Shown: in pieces, positions 27,168 to 36,256 of the stretch
Position numbering within the stretch: the first letter of the stretch is position 1
Layout of the letters: each line of letters opens with the position of its first letter
Origin: Flavobacterium sp. 1
GTDB taxonomy: Bacteria; Bacteroidota; Bacteroidia; Flavobacteriales; Flavobacteriaceae
Direction of reading: 5' to 3'
Assembly: GCF_002797935.1 (NCBI RefSeq)
Contig: NZ_PGER01000001.1
Location: 744,001-808,000, forward strand
DNA: 64,000 nt
The notes under the pieces: model-generated
What the model was told of the DNA's origin: nothing
Databases searched by the model: none
The model's input: the letters and a program-made list of their open reading frames with translations, nothing else
Position numbers and translations under genes: made by a program

Positions 27168-27353
27168 TTACACATGTACACTCATCAGATTATCAAAAAT
27201 CCCGAATACTTTGAGCAGCCAGATAATTACAAAGATTACAACAACGATGTTAAAGATATTTTTGATTTTAGAATCCATAGGGATATAGGTGTTAACAAGC
27301 CAAAGAAGGACGCCTATAACAATTAATACTAGCAATACGGTAACTAACGGCAT
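27168..27353 (-). CDS. Thivi_2564-like small membrane protein
   Basis: 61 residues from the ATG at 27353. Two hydrophobic helices: MPLVTVLLVLIVIGVLLWLV, then NIVVVIFVIIWLLKVFGIF. The 'N-x-YIPMD-x-KIK-x-I' linker is typical of the Thivi_2564 family of small membrane proteins, found in many phyla without known function. A longer form starting from an upstream TTG is unlikely. Confidence 0.65.
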   Translation of the reverse strand: MPLVTVLLVLIVIGVLLWLVNTYIPMDSKIKNIFNIVVVIFVIIWLLKVFGIFDNLMSVHV

Positions 27354-27488
27354 AAAATGAAGTTTTAGAGTTATGCTCAAATATATTTCACTTTTTATGG
27401 AATTGCTTTACATAATTCTTTAAAACAGTTACATAATTCAAGCCTTTGCTATTTATGTTTTTTGATAATTATTTCTAAAAACTAAATG

Positions 27489-27523
27489 AAAAAAAAACGC
27501 TGTAAAACCGAAGTCTTACAGCG
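27489..27523 (-). terminator. terminator downstream of the small membrane genes' intergenic region / OYE side
   Basis: Stem CGCTGTAA / TTACAGCG with a 10-base loop. The + strand A8 run at the left end is the U-tract when read on the - strand, so it terminates transcription of the Old Yellow Enzyme gene, whose stop lies at 27606. Confidence 0.8.
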
Positions 27524-27605
27524 TCCATCAAATTAAATAATAAAAAAAGGGTATTTTTAGCCAGCTCCCACTAAGATGCTGAAACAGTTTGTTTGTCTGT
27601 AAAAT

Positions 27606-28712
27606 TTATTCTAAAATCAATTCACTCAAAGCTTCTTTACTGAATCCTACAAGCTGATCAGTTTTTCCGGATTTTATTTTTGCAGTCCAATTTGGGTCAG
27701 AAAGTAAAGGTCTTCCGACGGCAACTAAATCAAAATCGCCTCTATCGAAACGTCTTGTCAGTTCATCCAAAGAGGCAGGCTCTGAACTTTCGCCGGCAAA
27801 AGCACCAAAGAAATCACCAGAAAGTCCAACAGAACCAACGGTAATGGTCGGAGTTCCAGTTACTTTTTTTGCCCATCCCGCAAAATTTAAATCCGATTTT
27901 TCAAATTCGGGTTCCCAGAAACGGCGCTGTGAACAATGCAGAATATCAACTCCGGCATCCACAAGAGGCGTAAGCCAGGCATCTAATTCCTGAGGTGTTT
28001 TCGCTAGTTTATAATTGTAATCAGAAGGTTTGAATTGAGAGAAACGCATAATCACAGCAAAATCGTTTCCTACTTGTTTTCTGATTTCTTTCACTACTTC
28101 AATTGCAAAACGACTGCGTTCCTTCAATGTTTTTCCGCCATAAATATCCGTGCGTAAATTGGTTTCAGGATTAAAGAACTGGTCAATTAAATAACCGTGC
28201 GCACCGTGAATTTCGATAGTATCAAAACCTAATCTTTTAGCGTCAGCAGCTGCTTTTCCGAAAGCAATAATAGTGTCTTCAATAGCTTTTTCAGACATTG
28301 TATTACCGTTATTGAAATCAGATTTGTATAATCCAGATGGGCCTTCAAAAGGAACTGGAGGAACCCAGCCCGAATGATGATTAGCCATAATTCCCATGTG
28401 CCAGATTTGCGGTCCCATTTGACCTCCGCCAGTATGAACTTCATCGATTACTTTTTTCCACCCTTTTAGTGCTTCATCGCCATAAAAGTGAGGAACATTG
28501 GCATCATTGGATGATGAAGGCCTGTCTATAACAGTCCCTTCAGATAATATTAAGCCAACTTCACCTTCGGCTCTTTTTTGATAGTAAGAAGCTACTTCAT
28601 CAGTAGGAATTCCGTTTGGAGAAAAGGAACGCGTCATAGGCGCCATTACAATTCTATTTTTAAGATTTAGCGTCTTAAGGTGGAAAGGCGTAAATAAATT
28701 AGTTGTACTCAT
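27606..28712 (-). CDS. Old Yellow Enzyme-family alkene reductase (NADH:flavin oxidoreductase)
   Basis: About 368 residues, full length for the family. FMN-barrel features are clear: PFHLKTLNLKNRIVMAPMTR, QIWHMG with the barrel Trp/His, IEIHGAHGYLIDQFFNP with the catalytic His-x-x-His/Asn pattern and Tyr region, then VGSVGLSGDFF and VAVGRPLLSDPNW near the end, which bind the FMN phosphate. The enzyme reduces activated alkenes, such as enones and nitro compounds, with NAD(P)H and acts in detoxification. It appears to be monocistronic. Confidence 0.88.
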   Translation of the reverse strand: MSTTNLFTPFHLKTLNLKNRIVMAPMTRSFSPNGIPTDEVASYYQKRAEGEVGLILSEGTVIDRPSSSNDANVPHFYGDEALKGWKKVIDEVHTGGGQMGPQIWHMGIMANHHSGWVPPVPFEGPSGLYKSDFNNGNTMSEKAIEDTIIAFGKAAADAKRLGFDTIEIHGAHGYLIDQFFNPETNLRTDIYGGKTLKERSRFAIEVVKEIRKQVGNDFAVIMRFSQFKPSDYNYKLAKTPQELDAWLTPLVDAGVDILHCSQRRFWEPEFEKSDLNFAGWAKKVTGTPTITVGSVGLSGDFFGAFAGESSEPASLDELTRRFDRGDFDLVAVGRPLLSDPNWTAKIKSGKTDQLVGFSKEALSELILE

Positions 28713-28869
28713 AACTGTTTATATTTTAGATTGTTAATTTGTTTCGTGAATTTAAAATCTGAACTTTATTATTAATTTTTAGGAGCAGAAACATTTGATA
28801 TTTTATCAACAGTTGTCCCGCTTTCCGTTACAAACGAAGTTCACTGAACTCATATGAAAATAAAAGTAT

Positions 28870-28919
28870 AGTGAAGTAATCTTTGTGGGCTGAACTCCAG
28901 CCCACAAAGGATTTTCACT
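28870..28919. repeat. imperfect inverted repeat, terminator-like
   Basis: Core stem CTTTGTGGGCT / AGCCCACAAAG (28881-28891 / 28899-28909) is perfect and extends outward as AGTGAA / TTCACT with mismatches between. It lies between the efflux operon end and the OYE start, both on the - strand. It may terminate efflux-operon transcription. Confidence 0.6.
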
Positions 28920-29000
28920 TCTATCGGGGCTAAAAGGAAACATTTTGCTTTTTTGCCATCATTCAAAAAATAATAATAAACGAGTTTATGTTTAGAAATA

Positions 29001-30419
29001 TTATCTCCAGCCTCCGCCCAATGCACGATATAATTCGGTATTGGCAGAAAGTTGTTCTCTTTTTATGTTGGCCAGTTCTAATTCGCTTTGCAGTAAATTG
29101 GCCTGTGCAGACAGCACTTCCAAATACTCTGCCATTCCGTTTTTGAATAGCATTTTAGCATTTTTAATGGCTAGTTGCAAAGTCTTTACACGTTCCTGTA
29201 AAAACGATTCTTGTTGCTGCAGTTTTTCTACTTTTACCAATGCATCAGATACTTCACTAACTGCTACTAAAACCGATTGTCTGAAATTTAAAACTGCTTT
29301 TTCTCTTTCGGCTACAGCAATATTGTATTGCGTTTTTAGCTTTTTATTATTCAATAAAGGCTGTGTTAAACCTCCCGCAACAGTTCCGAATAAGGAAGCA
29401 GGAATATTGAACCAATTGCTTGTTTCAAACGAATTTAAACCGCCTTGAGCTGTTATTCTTAATGCAGGATACAAATCGGCTTTTGTAATTCCAACATTTG
29501 CATTCGCAGTTTTCAGAGCCAATTCAGCGCTTTTCACATCAGGTCTTCTGCTTACTATTGAAGAAGGAATTCCAATTGAAGCATTATTTTTCACTTCAAC
29601 TGCACTAAGAGCAATGTTTCTTTTTTTCGAATTTGGGAATGAACCCGTTAATACGCTCAAAGCATTCTCCTGAATTGCAATGTTTTGTTCCAATAAAGGA
29701 ACCAACTGAGCCGCATTTAATTTCTGCGCCTCCGATTGCTGAATTGCTAATGAAGTTACCTGTCCGGCATCAAATTTCAATTTGATGATAGTGGTGGTAC
29801 TGTCAATTAACTGCACGTTTTTCTTGGCGATTTCTAATTGAGCGTCCAGCATCAAAAGATTGTAATAGCCATTTGAAACATTCGCCACAACAGTCGTCTG
29901 CAATGCTTTTTTCACTTCTTCCGATTGAAGATAACTAGCGAAAGCTCCTTTTTTCTGGCTTCTGATTTTACCCCAGATATCAGCTTCCCAGGAAAGTGAA
30001 ACTCCTGTTGAATAATCTTCAATATGTTTTTGGCCTAAAGCCTGATTCAGGTTCATTCCGGTAAAACTATTGTCTGACGGATTGCTCGTACTGGCATTCA
30101 CAAATAAATTAGCTTGCGGTACATTTCCCCATTTGGATTGTGTGAATCTGTATTGCGCAATTTCAATGTTTTTAGTAGCGATCTGCAAATCGTTATTTCT
30201 GACCACAGCGCTGTCAATCAGCTGAATAATATCTTTTTCTGTAAAGAAATTTTTCCACTCCAAATCACCGATGCTTGCAGTATCTTTTGAAACCGATGCA
30301 TTCCTGAAATTCTCAGGAAATGCATCTTTTGGTGTTTCAATATCCTTAGAAACAGTACAGGATATTATTGTGGTGATCAAAATGGCGATCATCACGATTT
30401 TGGTTATATAATTTTTCAT
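29001..30419 (-). CDS. RND efflux outer-membrane factor, NodT family lipoprotein
   Basis: About 472 residues from the ATG at 30419. The lipobox IISC follows a short hydrophobic signal. Two outer-membrane-efflux repeats are visible: LEWKNFFTEKDIIQLIDSAV, VSLSWEADIWGKIRSQKKGA, the second repeat RRPDVKSAELALKTANANVG, and the closing VSEVSDALVKVEKLQQQE region. These proteins form the TolC-like channel of tripartite pumps. It is the third gene of the efflux operon, after the adaptor and the pump. Confidence 0.87.
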   Translation of the reverse strand: MKNYITKIVMIAILITTIISCTVSKDIETPKDAFPENFRNASVSKDTASIGDLEWKNFFTEKDIIQLIDSAVVRNNDLQIATKNIEIAQYRFTQSKWGNVPQANLFVNASTSNPSDNSFTGMNLNQALGQKHIEDYSTGVSLSWEADIWGKIRSQKKGAFASYLQSEEVKKALQTTVVANVSNGYYNLLMLDAQLEIAKKNVQLIDSTTTIIKLKFDAGQVTSLAIQQSEAQKLNAAQLVPLLEQNIAIQENALSVLTGSFPNSKKRNIALSAVEVKNNASIGIPSSIVSRRPDVKSAELALKTANANVGITKADLYPALRITAQGGLNSFETSNWFNIPASLFGTVAGGLTQPLLNNKKLKTQYNIAVAEREKAVLNFRQSVLVAVSEVSDALVKVEKLQQQESFLQERVKTLQLAIKNAKMLFKNGMAEYLEVLSAQANLLQSELELANIKREQLSANTELYRALGGGWR

Positions 30420-30450
30420 TTTTACTTTTTCGTAATTAAATTTATTTTTA

Positions 30451-30592
30451 AACACATAGAAACATAGAATTTATAGGGATTAAAAAGAGTCTAATAGACG
30501 CTCCACTTCTCACATAGTCCGTCTATGTGAAAAATAGTGCTATTTCTATTCATTCTTTATGCTCGTCATTAAATCTATGTGTCTATGTGGTT
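30451..30592. repeat. inverted-repeat element inside the efflux operon
   Basis: Outer arms ACACATAGAAACATAGA (about 30452-30468) and TCTATGTGTCTATGTGG (30574-30590) are near-complementary. An inner perfect hairpin CACATAG / CTATGTG sits at 30511-30529. The element is about 140 bp and lies between the pump and the channel gene, so it is transcribed with the operon. It resembles a MITE or REP-like element; no target duplication was found. Confidence 0.6.
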
Positions 30593-30699
30593 CATTTTTC
30601 ATTTGTATAGAATCATACTCAACGGGTTAGTTGTAATCTTGATTTTATTATTAAATTTCTGGACAGGTATCTTTTTTACTTTCAAGATCTTTTGACACT

Positions 30700-33600
30700 T
30701 TATACGCTATGTACGTGAGGCTGATGATTATTGTCACCAGAATTGTTGTGATGTAATTTTCCATTTTTATTTTCGTAGTTATGAGTCACAGCTACTGGTT
30801 TTCCAGTAACTTTTTCTTGTAAATATTGGAATACGATGAATAAAACCGGGATGATTAACAATCCTAGAATTACTCCCGAAACCATTCCTCCGGCGGCACC
30901 AATACTAATAGAGTGGTTACCCTGAGCCGATGGACCTGTGGCGTACATCATTGGAATTAATCCAACTACGAAAGCCAGTGATGTCATGATAATTGGTCGT
31001 AAACGCAGTTTTGCAGCGTCTATTGATGCTTTGACTAATGGCTGTCCTGATTTTCTTTTTTGAACTGCAAACTCTACAATCAGAATCGCATTCTTGGCGA
31101 GCAGTCCGATAAGCATTACCAAGGCAACCTGCACATAAATGTTATTTTCGATTCCAGTCAAGCCAATGGCTACAAATACTCCAAAGATTCCAGCTGGAAT
31201 GGAGAAGATTACTGCCAAAGGCAAAATGTAACTCTCGTACTGTGCGGCAAGCAGGAAGTAAATGAATATCAAACACAATAGGAAAATCGTAGTTGATTGT
31301 CCTCCTGAAGAAATCTCTTCGCGGGTTTGTCCTGAGAATTCATAACTGTAACCTGCAGGTAGTTGCTGTTTTGCAACTTCCTCGATCGCTTTGATGGCGT
31401 CTCCAGAACTAAATCCAGGTTTCGGAATCGCATTCACCGAAATAGAATTGAACAAATTGTATCTTGAAGCGGTTTCAGAGCCATAAATACGGCTTAGTTT
31501 TACCAAAGTATTTATCGGAACCATTTCGCCGTTTTTGTTTTTTACAAATACGCGGTCAATAGCTGTCGGATCTGCTCTGTCGGCAATATCTGCCTGGACA
31601 ACCACTCTGTAATATTTCCCAAATCGGTTAAAGTCGGATGCTTGAGCACTACCAAAATAAGCCTGCATAGTCTGCAGTATGTCTTTTACTTTTACGCCCA
31701 ATTGATCAGCTTTCTCGTCATTAATGTCTAATTGCAATTGTGGATAATCAGCTTTGAAACTGGTAAAGGCGACAGCAATTTCTGGGCGTTTCATTAATTC
31801 TCCGATGAATGTCTGCGAAATTCCGCTGAACTTATCCAGTTTACCGCCTGTTTTATCCTGTAATACTAAATCCAATGCCTCAACATTACTAAAACCGGGT
31901 ACTGTTGGGAAACTAAATACAAAGAAACTGCCTTCAGAAATCGCGCCTAATTTGCCACGAACCTGATTCATTATTTCATCAATATTTTTAATGCTGCCGC
32001 GTTCTTCATTTGGTTTAAGCAATACAAAAACCACTGCCGATGACGGGCTTGTAGAATTTGTCAATAAGTTGAAACCTGAAATAGCAGTCACAAATCTTGA
32101 AGATTCCAAACCTCTTAAAGTATTTTCAGCTTTAGTCATTACTTTTTGAGTTCCGTCTAGAGAAGTTCCCGAAGGAGTGTTCACTGCAATGGCAATAAAT
32201 CCTTGATCTTCTGTTGGGATAAATCCTGAAGGAGTTGTTTTTACCATTACAATAGTTGCAATTGTAATTAAAGCCAATCCACCTAAACTAACCCATTTAT
32301 TACGAATTAAGAATTTTAGTCCGCCAACGTAACGGTTGGTTAACGATTCAAAACTATTATTGAATCCGGTAAAGAATTTTTCTTTAAATCCTTTTTTCTC
32401 ATAAAGAGTTTCCCCGTTAGCGTGATTGTCTTTCAAAAACAAAGCGGCTAGGGCAGGACTCAATGTCAAAGCGTTTACAGCTGAAATTACAATCGCAATT
32501 GCCATAGTGAACGCAAACTGACGATAGAAAACCCCTGTTGAACCTTCCATAAAACCAACCGGCAGGAATACCGCAGCCATTACGAGCGTAATCGAAATAA
32601 TCGCTCCGGTAATTTCGTGCATCGCCTCGTGTGTTGCTATTTTTGGAGACAGATGTTTATGTTCCATTTTGGCATGTACGGCTTCGACGACGACAATGGC
32701 ATCATCGACCACAATACCAATGGCCAAGATTAAAGCGAAAAGCGTTAAAAGGTTTATCGAAAATCCGAATAACTGCATGAAGAAGAACGTTCCTAGAATC
32801 GCTACCGGAACAGCAATTGCAGGGATTAAAGTCGATCTAAAATCCTGAAGAAAGATAAATACAACGATAAATACCAATATAAAAGCTTCAAGCAAAGTAT
32901 GCTCCACCTGTTCAATGGACTGATCCAGAGAAACTTTTGTGCTGTAGAAAATATTGTGTTTTATTCCAGCAGGAAAATCTTTGGAGGCTTTAACCATCAA
33001 TTTGTTAATCGCAATCTGAATATCATTCGAATTAGAACCCGCCAGCTGAATCACACCAATTACGATTCCTTTTTTACCATTTAAACGCGTTAAACTGTTG
33101 TAGGAGTAGGCGCCAAGTTCAACTCTTGCGACATCTTTTAATCGAAGTATAGAACCGTCAGCATTGGAACGGATGGCAATATTCTGATAATCTTCAGGTT
33201 TGGTCAGTTTTCCTTTGTATTTAATTACATATTCGAAAACTTCGGTACTTCTTTCTCCAAATTTACCAGGAGCAGCTTCCAAACTTTTGTCCTGAATCGC
33301 TGCCATAACTTCATTTGGCGTCACATTATGAGTGGACATTTGAGTTGGATTCAGCCAAACGCGCATAGAGTAATCTTTTACACCTCCAAAAATACTGGCA
33401 GCACCAACACCCGGAATACGCTTGATTTCTGGAATAATATTAATTTGGGCATAATTGGCAACAAACGTCTGGTCGTATTTGGACTCATCTTCGGTAAACA
33501 TACCGATTGCCATGATAAAACTGTTTTGCTGTTTGGCAGTAATAACACCTTGCTGTATCACTTCGGCAGGCAATTGGCTTGTTGCCTGAGCCACTCTGTT

Positions 33601-33924
33601 CTGCACATTAACAGCTGCCTGATCGGCATCAGTTCCCAATTTAAAGAAAACTGTAATCGCTAAAGTTCCGTCATTACTGGCCGTGGAGCTCATGTAAGTC
33701 ATATTCTCCACACCATTTATAGATTCTTCCAGCGATGGTGCAACAGAACGCAAAACCGTTTCTGCGTTGGCTCCCGGATAAACCGCCGTGACCAAAACCG
33801 ATGGAGGCGCAATATCGGGAAACTGTTGTAAAGGCAATTTCGTAAGTCCAAGTACACCTAATATCACCAGCAGAATGGAGATAACGGTTGCCAGTACGGG
33901 TCTTTGTATAAATATTTTGAACAT
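30700..33924 (-). CDS. HAE1-family RND multidrug efflux pump, inner-membrane subunit
   Basis: About 1074 residues, the usual length of AcrB/MexB homologues. Motifs: FIQRPVLATVISILLVILG at the N-terminus, GIVVDDAIVVVEAVHAKMEH in TM4 with the proton-relay Asp pair, SPALAALFLK, the porter-domain repeats, and the second half LLAKNAILIVEFA and GLIPMMYATGPSAQGNHSIS. The C-terminal tail is His/Asn rich. It pumps hydrophobic compounds from the periplasm or inner leaflet out through the NodT channel, driven by protons. Confidence 0.92.
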   Translation of the reverse strand: MFKIFIQRPVLATVISILLVILGVLGLTKLPLQQFPDIAPPSVLVTAVYPGANAETVLRSVAPSLEESINGVENMTYMSSTASNDGTLAITVFFKLGTDADQAAVNVQNRVAQATSQLPAEVIQQGVITAKQQNSFIMAIGMFTEDESKYDQTFVANYAQINIIPEIKRIPGVGAASIFGGVKDYSMRVWLNPTQMSTHNVTPNEVMAAIQDKSLEAAPGKFGERSTEVFEYVIKYKGKLTKPEDYQNIAIRSNADGSILRLKDVARVELGAYSYNSLTRLNGKKGIVIGVIQLAGSNSNDIQIAINKLMVKASKDFPAGIKHNIFYSTKVSLDQSIEQVEHTLLEAFILVFIVVFIFLQDFRSTLIPAIAVPVAILGTFFFMQLFGFSINLLTLFALILAIGIVVDDAIVVVEAVHAKMEHKHLSPKIATHEAMHEITGAIISITLVMAAVFLPVGFMEGSTGVFYRQFAFTMAIAIVISAVNALTLSPALAALFLKDNHANGETLYEKKGFKEKFFTGFNNSFESLTNRYVGGLKFLIRNKWVSLGGLALITIATIVMVKTTPSGFIPTEDQGFIAIAVNTPSGTSLDGTQKVMTKAENTLRGLESSRFVTAISGFNLLTNSTSPSSAVVFVLLKPNEERGSIKNIDEIMNQVRGKLGAISEGSFFVFSFPTVPGFSNVEALDLVLQDKTGGKLDKFSGISQTFIGELMKRPEIAVAFTSFKADYPQLQLDINDEKADQLGVKVKDILQTMQAYFGSAQASDFNRFGKYYRVVVQADIADRADPTAIDRVFVKNKNGEMVPINTLVKLSRIYGSETASRYNLFNSISVNAIPKPGFSSGDAIKAIEEVAKQQLPAGYSYEFSGQTREEISSGGQSTTIFLLCLIFIYFLLAAQYESYILPLAVIFSIPAGIFGVFVAIGLTGIENNIYVQVALVMLIGLLAKNAILIVEFAVQKRKSGQPLVKASIDAAKLRLRPIIMTSLAFVVGLIPMMYATGPSAQGNHSISIGAAGGMVSGVILGLLIIPVLFIVFQYLQEKVTGKPVAVTHNYENKNGKLHHNNSGDNNHQPHVHSV

Positions 33925-33933
33925 CTGTGAAAA

Positions 33934-35076
33934 TTATTTTTTGTTAATGATTTGAGCAATTTTAGTTGCTGATTTTTCAGGCTGAATTAATTGCCCTTCC
34001 TGAAGTTTGTCGATACCGCTTAATACGATTTGGTCTCCCGATTTTACGCCGTCTTTGATGAGGTAGTTAGCACCGCTTTTACCAATAACTGTGATAGGCA
34101 TTTTGGTAACCTTGTTTTCTTTGCTAACGGTAAAGACAAAAACTTTATCCTGCATTTCTATGGTAGCCGATTGCGGAACCAAAATCGCATCATCATGCTC
34201 CAATCCTAAACGGATTTTCCCTGTATTTCCCGAACGCAAAGTTTTGTATGGATTGGAGAATTTTGCTCTTACAGTAATAGCTCCAGTGGTTTTGTCAAAT
34301 TGTCCATCCACCATATCGATTTTCCCTGTTTGCGGATAAGCGCTGTTATCAGCTAATATCAAAGTAACCGGAGGCAGTTTTTTTATTTTGTCGCCAATGC
34401 TGTTTCCTGCATATTTTGATTTAAATTGGATGAAGTCAGTTTCACTCAGCGAAAAATAAGCATACACTTCCTGAACATCCGAAAGGGTTGTTAGTGCGTC
34501 AATATCTGTTGCAGAAACCAAGCTTCCTTGTTTTTTCGGCAATCTTCCGATGTAGCCATTTACGGGAGCTGTAATATTGGTATATCCTAAATTGATTTTT
34601 GCTGATGCAGCAATTGCTTTGGCCTGTTCGATATTGGCAGCAGCAATTTTTTGAGAAGCTTTAGCCGATTTCAACTGATAATCAGAAACCACTTTGTTTT
34701 GAACCAAAGGAGTAAGTTTATCAACCTCAAGCTGTGCGTTGATATAAGACGCTTCGGCCGCATGAAGACTGGCCAAAGCATTGTTTAATTGCTCAAGGTA
34801 AGGACGTTCGTTTATTTTGAATAAAGTCTGCCCTTTAGCAACATAAGCACCTTCATCAACCAAAACGCGGTCTAAATTTCCGCTTACCTGCGGACGGATT
34901 TCCACATCCACAGTTCCTTGTATAGCGGCAGGATATTCGGTATCGGTAGTAGTGGTTTCGGTAGTTATTGCCATAACAGGCAGGAGGGGAGCGGGTGCAG
35001 CAGCAGGTGCCTGCTGTTTATCGGCACAGCTGATTAAAAATACAGCCATTAAGCTTAAAAGTGTGATTTTTTTCAT
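33934..35076 (-). CDS. RND efflux periplasmic adaptor (membrane-fusion protein)
   Basis: About 380 residues from the ATG at 35076. Lipobox ISCADK near residue 15. Then the lipoyl half-motif IRPQVSGNLDRVLVDEGAYV, a coiled-coil hairpin (about 90-150), the second lipoyl half ITAPVNGYIGRLPKKQGSLV, and the beta-barrel domain with VRAKFSNPYKTLRSGNTGKI. It bridges the pump and channel. An upstream in-frame extension runs through the TetR-type operator, which argues against the longer form. Confidence 0.9.
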   Translation of the reverse strand: MKKITLLSLMAVFLISCADKQQAPAAAPAPLLPVMAITTETTTTDTEYPAAIQGTVDVEIRPQVSGNLDRVLVDEGAYVAKGQTLFKINERPYLEQLNNALASLHAAEASYINAQLEVDKLTPLVQNKVVSDYQLKSAKASQKIAAANIEQAKAIAASAKINLGYTNITAPVNGYIGRLPKKQGSLVSATDIDALTTLSDVQEVYAYFSLSETDFIQFKSKYAGNSIGDKIKKLPPVTLILADNSAYPQTGKIDMVDGQFDKTTGAITVRAKFSNPYKTLRSGNTGKIRLGLEHDDAILVPQSATIEMQDKVFVFTVSKENKVTKMPITVIGKSGANYLIKDGVKSGDQIVLSGIDKLQEGQLIQPEKSATKIAQIINKK

Positions 35077-35115
35077 GGTTATAATTTGATTTAAATTGGT
35101 CTTGGATATTGCGCT

Positions 35116-35138
35116 TTTTGGAATAATCGTTTCAGAAT
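35116..35138. promoter_or_regulatory. TetR-type operator, copy 1 (efflux operon side)
   Basis: TTTTGGAATAATCGTTTCAGAAT, imperfect palindrome (T/C-TGRAA n6 TTTCAGAAT). It is 40-62 bases before the adaptor start. Confidence 0.7.
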
Positions 35139-35183
35139 TCATCGTGTTTTTTATTAAAAGGTTATTGTTTTAGCGAAGCATTA

Positions 35184-35207
35184 ATTCTGGAATAATCGTT
35201 TCAGAAT
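35184..35207. promoter_or_regulatory. TetR-type operator, copy 2
   Basis: Palindrome with arms ATTCTGGAA and TTTCAGAAT around TAATCG. It lies in the gap between the adaptor and repressor genes. Confidence 0.75.
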
Positions 35208-35250
35208 CAATGCTGTAATTTAAAAATAGGTATGCTTATTGTGTATTGTT

Positions 35251-35273
35251 TTCTGAAATAAACGTTTCAGAAT
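35251..35273. promoter_or_regulatory. TetR-type operator, copy 3
   Basis: TTCTGAAA TAAACG TTTCAGAA, a perfect 8-bp inverted repeat with a 6-base spacer. It is 18 bases after the repressor's stop codon. Confidence 0.78.
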
Positions 35274-35290
35274 TTAGGTAAAAAAAAGCG

Positions 35291-35869
35291 TTATTTAAAT
35301 ATATTTTTAATCAGGAATTCTGACATTTTTTTAATTTTTATAGGATTTCCATGAAGAATATACGATTGCTTCCAGCCAGTAAAAGAGGTTGCAATGTATT
35401 CAGCCATTAATGAAGCATCTTCTGTATCGTCCATTTCGCCGTCATCCATTACTTTTTGAACTATGGAAGCCATATATTCAATGAAAATATCATTGTTTTT
35501 GCTCATTACGTTTCGGACAATGCAGTCATCAGGAGCAATTTCAAAAATCGTTTTCATACCCAAACAGCCTTTGTCGCAGGAAATGATCCAATCCGCTTTA
35601 TCAGTAATAACTTTGATAAGTGCTGCTTTGGCAGATGTTTCCTTGGCTACTTTTTCTTTTATTTCCTGCATCGCATTATCAAAATAATTGCCAATGCATT
35701 TCATAAATAATTGGTGTTTGTCGCCAATGGTATTGTATAAACTGCTTCTGTTGATCTGCATAGCATCCACTAAGTCCTGCATTGAAGTAGCATTATATCC
35801 TTTTTCCCAAAAGACATTCATTGCTTTTTCAATTTTTTCGACCTCGTTAAATTCTACACAGCGAGCCAT
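35291..35869 (-). CDS. TetR/AcrR-family repressor of the efflux operon
   Basis: About 192 residues. N-terminal HTH: EKIEKAMNVFWEKGYNATSM, QDLVDAMQINRSSLYNTIGDK, the standard TetR recognition region. The C-terminal half carries CDKGCLGMKTIFE, equivalent to the GCLLxN motif of the YxaF/NemR-like branch, including two Cys that could be redox-sensitive. It lies directly upstream of the adaptor gene on the same strand, and four copies of a matching palindrome surround the two genes. Confidence 0.88.
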   Translation of the reverse strand: MARCVEFNEVEKIEKAMNVFWEKGYNATSMQDLVDAMQINRSSLYNTIGDKHQLFMKCIGNYFDNAMQEIKEKVAKETSAKAALIKVITDKADWIISCDKGCLGMKTIFEIAPDDCIVRNVMSKNNDIFIEYMASIVQKVMDDGEMDDTEDASLMAEYIATSFTGWKQSYILHGNPIKIKKMSEFLIKNIFK

Positions 35870-35889
35870 AAGACTTAAATATTATTTTG

Positions 35890-35927
35890 CAAATGTAAAA
35901 CTATTTTTGAAACAAGCGTTTCAGAAT
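35890..35927 (-). promoter_or_regulatory. promoter and operator (copy 4) of the TetR-type gene
   Basis: On the - strand TACATTTG (35890-35897) is a -7 box. The palindrome TTTTGAAACAAGCGTTTCAGAAT (35905-35927; core TGAAAC n4 GTTTCA) covers the -33 region. The arrangement predicts autorepression. Confidence 0.75.
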
Positions 35928-36103
35928 CGATGTTTTTTTAATTTTTTTTTAAAAGAGCCATTTTTTGAACATGTTTTAATCCAAATTAGTATTCTATTTG
36001 GTGCAGAATTGGTGGAGTTTATATGTTTGTCAACCATTAGAAGCTCCTAATTTAGTTAACCGCGTTGCAAACGCTGCAATTTGGTTTCTAATTTAAGTAG
36101 GTC

Positions 36104-36256
36104 TGGAAAAAAACCGAGAGAAAGAGAAAGAATCTCATACGATTGGACGTTAACCAAGACCATGCCTATGCTTGGAGCAGAACGAGGAAAGGCGGTTGGG
36201 CAGTTGCATAGAGTACTATTTTAAGCACAACCATTACCTTGAAACGCTTAAAACAA
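36104..36256 (+). pseudogene. group II intron reverse transcriptase/maturase, C-terminal relic
   Basis: In one frame the + strand reads WKKTERKRKNLIRLDVNQ, then DHAYAWSRTRKGGWAVA, a stop, then STILSTTITLKRLKQ. This is the maturase (domain X and DNA-binding) end of LtrA-type proteins, where 'AYxWxxTRKGxW' and 'SxILxTTITxxRL' are conserved. There is an internal stop, the reverse-transcriptase domain is missing upstream, and the frame is cut at 36256 by an IS1595 insertion. Across the insertion the same frame resumes at 37308. Some degraded RT sequence may extend left to about 36045. Confidence 0.8.

Noticed and set aside
35077..35142. Longer N-terminus for the efflux adaptor
   Set aside because: It would run through the TetR-type operator and bury the lipoprotein signal 22 residues inside.
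35456..36050. Several + strand frames antisense to the TetR-type gene
   Set aside because: They are shadows of a clear - strand gene and its promoter, with no family resemblance.
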